This document shows positions 47,601 to 48,238 of a DNA stretch of 48,238 nucleotides, piece by piece (positions within the stretch are counted from its first letter, which is position 1; the number at the start of each line of letters is the position of its first letter). Under the pieces are notes generated by a model. It was given only the letters and a program-made list of their open reading frames with translations, searched no databases and had not been told where the DNA came from. Source of the stretch: Setaria digitata (taxonomy: Eukaryota; Nematoda; Chromadorea; Rhabditida; Setariidae); the NCBI GenBank assembly GCA_003640385.1, contig RCAB01000460.1, forward strand, positions 1-48,238, read 5' to 3'. The position numbers and the translations under genes were made by a program.

Positions 47601-48042
47601 AGCGTATTGTAGGATCAATGTTTAACTCAGTAATATCAATAGATAGACTTTGACATCATGTATATTTATCGTTACATATCATTAGTGCAGTTTTTTTTTT
47701 TTTTTTTCAGAGATATTGTTCATCGACAAATAGCAATGGATGCTGTAGCTCATTTAACTTTAGGCGTTTATGGCTTTGGCTGTGAAGATGCATTAATTCA
47801 CATTTTCAATTATGTTTGGCCGAACATGCTCGAAAATTCGCCACACGTAATACAACGGTAGGTTTCCTCACTGTTGGTGATGTTGCTTCTCTTTCCTTAC
47901 TGAAATTTAATGCATTTTATGTTCCAGGTTTGTTTTTGCATGTGATGCCATGCGCGTGTCACTTGGCCCTATCAAAGTACTTCAGTACTGCCTTCAAGCT
48001 CTGTGGCATCCAGCAAGAAAAGTTCGGGAACCAATTTGGAAA
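38687..48042 (+). CDS. sftb-1: Splicing factor 3B subunit 1 (SF3B1/SAP155), 3' end cut by window
   Basis: U2 snRNP scaffold that clamps the branch site. Exons: 38621-38699 (ATG 38687), 39158-39285, 39449-39619, 39698-39809, 40017-40090, 40222-40437, 40513-40660, 40757-40857, 41019-41317, 41627-41820, 41981-42294, 42393-42543, 42677-42853, 43026-43135, 43412-43534, 43607-43753, 44032-44190, 44464-44652, 44720-44863, 45092-45309, 45601-45778, 46924-47133, 47354-47424, 47711-47857, 47928-48042. All phases agree; 1303 residues present, with about 37 more expected beyond the window. The start is chosen because MSNKGVETQI aligns with the family start (…EDIEAQI); the same frame is open 22 codons farther 5'. 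The N-terminal third is TP-rich with UHM-ligand tryptophans: RWDETP (W197, W247, W282), AWDATP (W268), RWDLTP (W335). From about residue 500 on are HEAT repeats. Human cancer-hotspot residues are kept (QQKV, K736 = human K700). The symbol follows C. elegans. Confidence 0.97.
38737..39078 (-). CDS. Antisense 113-codon ORF inside SF3B1 intron 1
   Basis: A single uninterrupted frame from ATG 39078 (AAA before ATG) fills most of the 458-base first intron of SF3B1, on the opposite strand. The product is basic, with an acidic start ([18 protein letters not shown]), a central [10 protein letters not shown] part and a C-terminal [14 protein letters not shown] segment. No signal peptide or membrane segment. 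No family recognised; composition looks protein-like rather than low-complexity. In a window this AT-rich, roughly one frame of this length is expected by chance, so it needs independent support. Confidence 0.25.
   Translation of the reverse strand: MYITCKIFEDGNEESKEENTVNEILSVIDNLHSPQKFTMTVVPLINTKTSIYRTQPILQVNPPVKDCQGSKDHFRNVYQKKRNIRFSIDSLQQRLINGLNFGFQTAHKKTKLC
45992..46044 (+). other. Candidate frameshifting cassette exon in SF3B1 intron 21
   Basis: Between phase-0 exons 45601-45778 and 46924-47133 lies a 53-base segment with a good acceptor (TTTAATTTAG) and a near-perfect donor (CAAG|GTAAGT). It is open in the incoming frame ([17 protein letters not shown]), but 53 is not a multiple of three. 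Inclusion would shift the next exon into a frame that stops within it, giving a message open to nonsense-mediated decay. Not seen in the conserved protein, so normally skipped if real. Confidence 0.35.
46175..46202. repeat. Long poly-T tract in SF3B1 intron 21
   Basis: About 27 consecutive T in the longest SF3B1 intron (1145 bases), downstream of the candidate cassette exon; a likely site of sequencing length error. Confidence 0.95.
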
Positions 48043-48207
48043 GTGGGTTCTTTTTTTTTTTTTGCTTTTGATCCTGTTAGTGTGAAATTTCTAGAGGCTC
48101 TTCAACTCTTCAGAATTGGTAGTTCCTTCAGGTGTAGTTTCTTTGCTGGGATTGATTTGATATTTGTTAGTGTTGGTGTTTGTTTGTTATTAATTAAAGA
48201 TGTTAGA

Positions 48208-48238
48208 GAGATAGTATTTATATATATATATATATATA
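48208..48238. repeat. (TA)n repeat at window end
   Basis: TTTATATATATA run to the last base, inside an SF3B1 intron. A contig break at this low-complexity repeat is plausible. Confidence 0.9.

Overview
The window is a stretch of AT-rich eukaryotic nuclear DNA, almost certainly from a parasitic nematode. A filarial or other spirurid (clade III) worm is the best guess. The reasons are many short exons split by introns of roughly 50-1100 bases, acceptors of the TTTYAG type, acceptors a few bases upstream of start codons that look like spliced-leader sites, a nematode-type serpentine receptor, and a nematode-like FES/FER-type SH2-kinase. I see no rRNA, tRNA, CRISPR array, intact transposon or bacterial insert. 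Species cannot be told from the sequence alone. All gene models below were spliced by eye, and every internal exon junction was checked for reading-frame phase.

Layout. 1-3.5 kb has no gene I can support; it carries a 17-18 bp perfect hairpin, a short tandem duplication and a nested degenerate tandem array. 3.5-5.5 kb (minus strand) holds a complete five-exon, seven-helix receptor of the nematode SRX/SRSX type (about 339 residues), with an orphan membrane-segment ORF just upstream. 5.9-17.8 kb is a 12 kb AT-rich stretch without a recognisable gene. 17.85-18.16 kb encodes a small single-pass membrane protein. At about 20 kb a minus-strand terminal exon with one membrane segment faces, across a short interval with two palindromes, a plus-strand nine-exon SH2 plus tyrosine-kinase-like gene (20.65-23.8 kb) whose SH2 and kinase motifs are both altered.

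27.2-29.1 kb and 30.9-32.7 kb are two tandem paralogous genes (A and B) for type I membrane proteins. They share intron phases and a related ectodomain but have unrelated cytoplasmic tails. 34.2-37.8 kb is a NUP50-type nucleoporin with a C-terminal Ran-binding domain. 38.6-48.0 kb is the U2 snRNP splicing factor SF3B1: 25 exons, about 1303 residues, lacking only the last tens of residues because the window ends inside an intron.

The right half is thus two conserved housekeeping nuclear genes in the same orientation; the left and middle parts are nematode-specific, fast-evolving surface and signalling genes. The points most worth following are the doubly degenerate SH2-kinase, the A/B paralog pair with divergent tails, a natural Ile in SF3B1 where human SF3B1 has the drug-contact Val1078, a frameshifting cassette-exon candidate in the longest SF3B1 intron, and a 113-codon antisense ORF filling SF3B1 intron 1.
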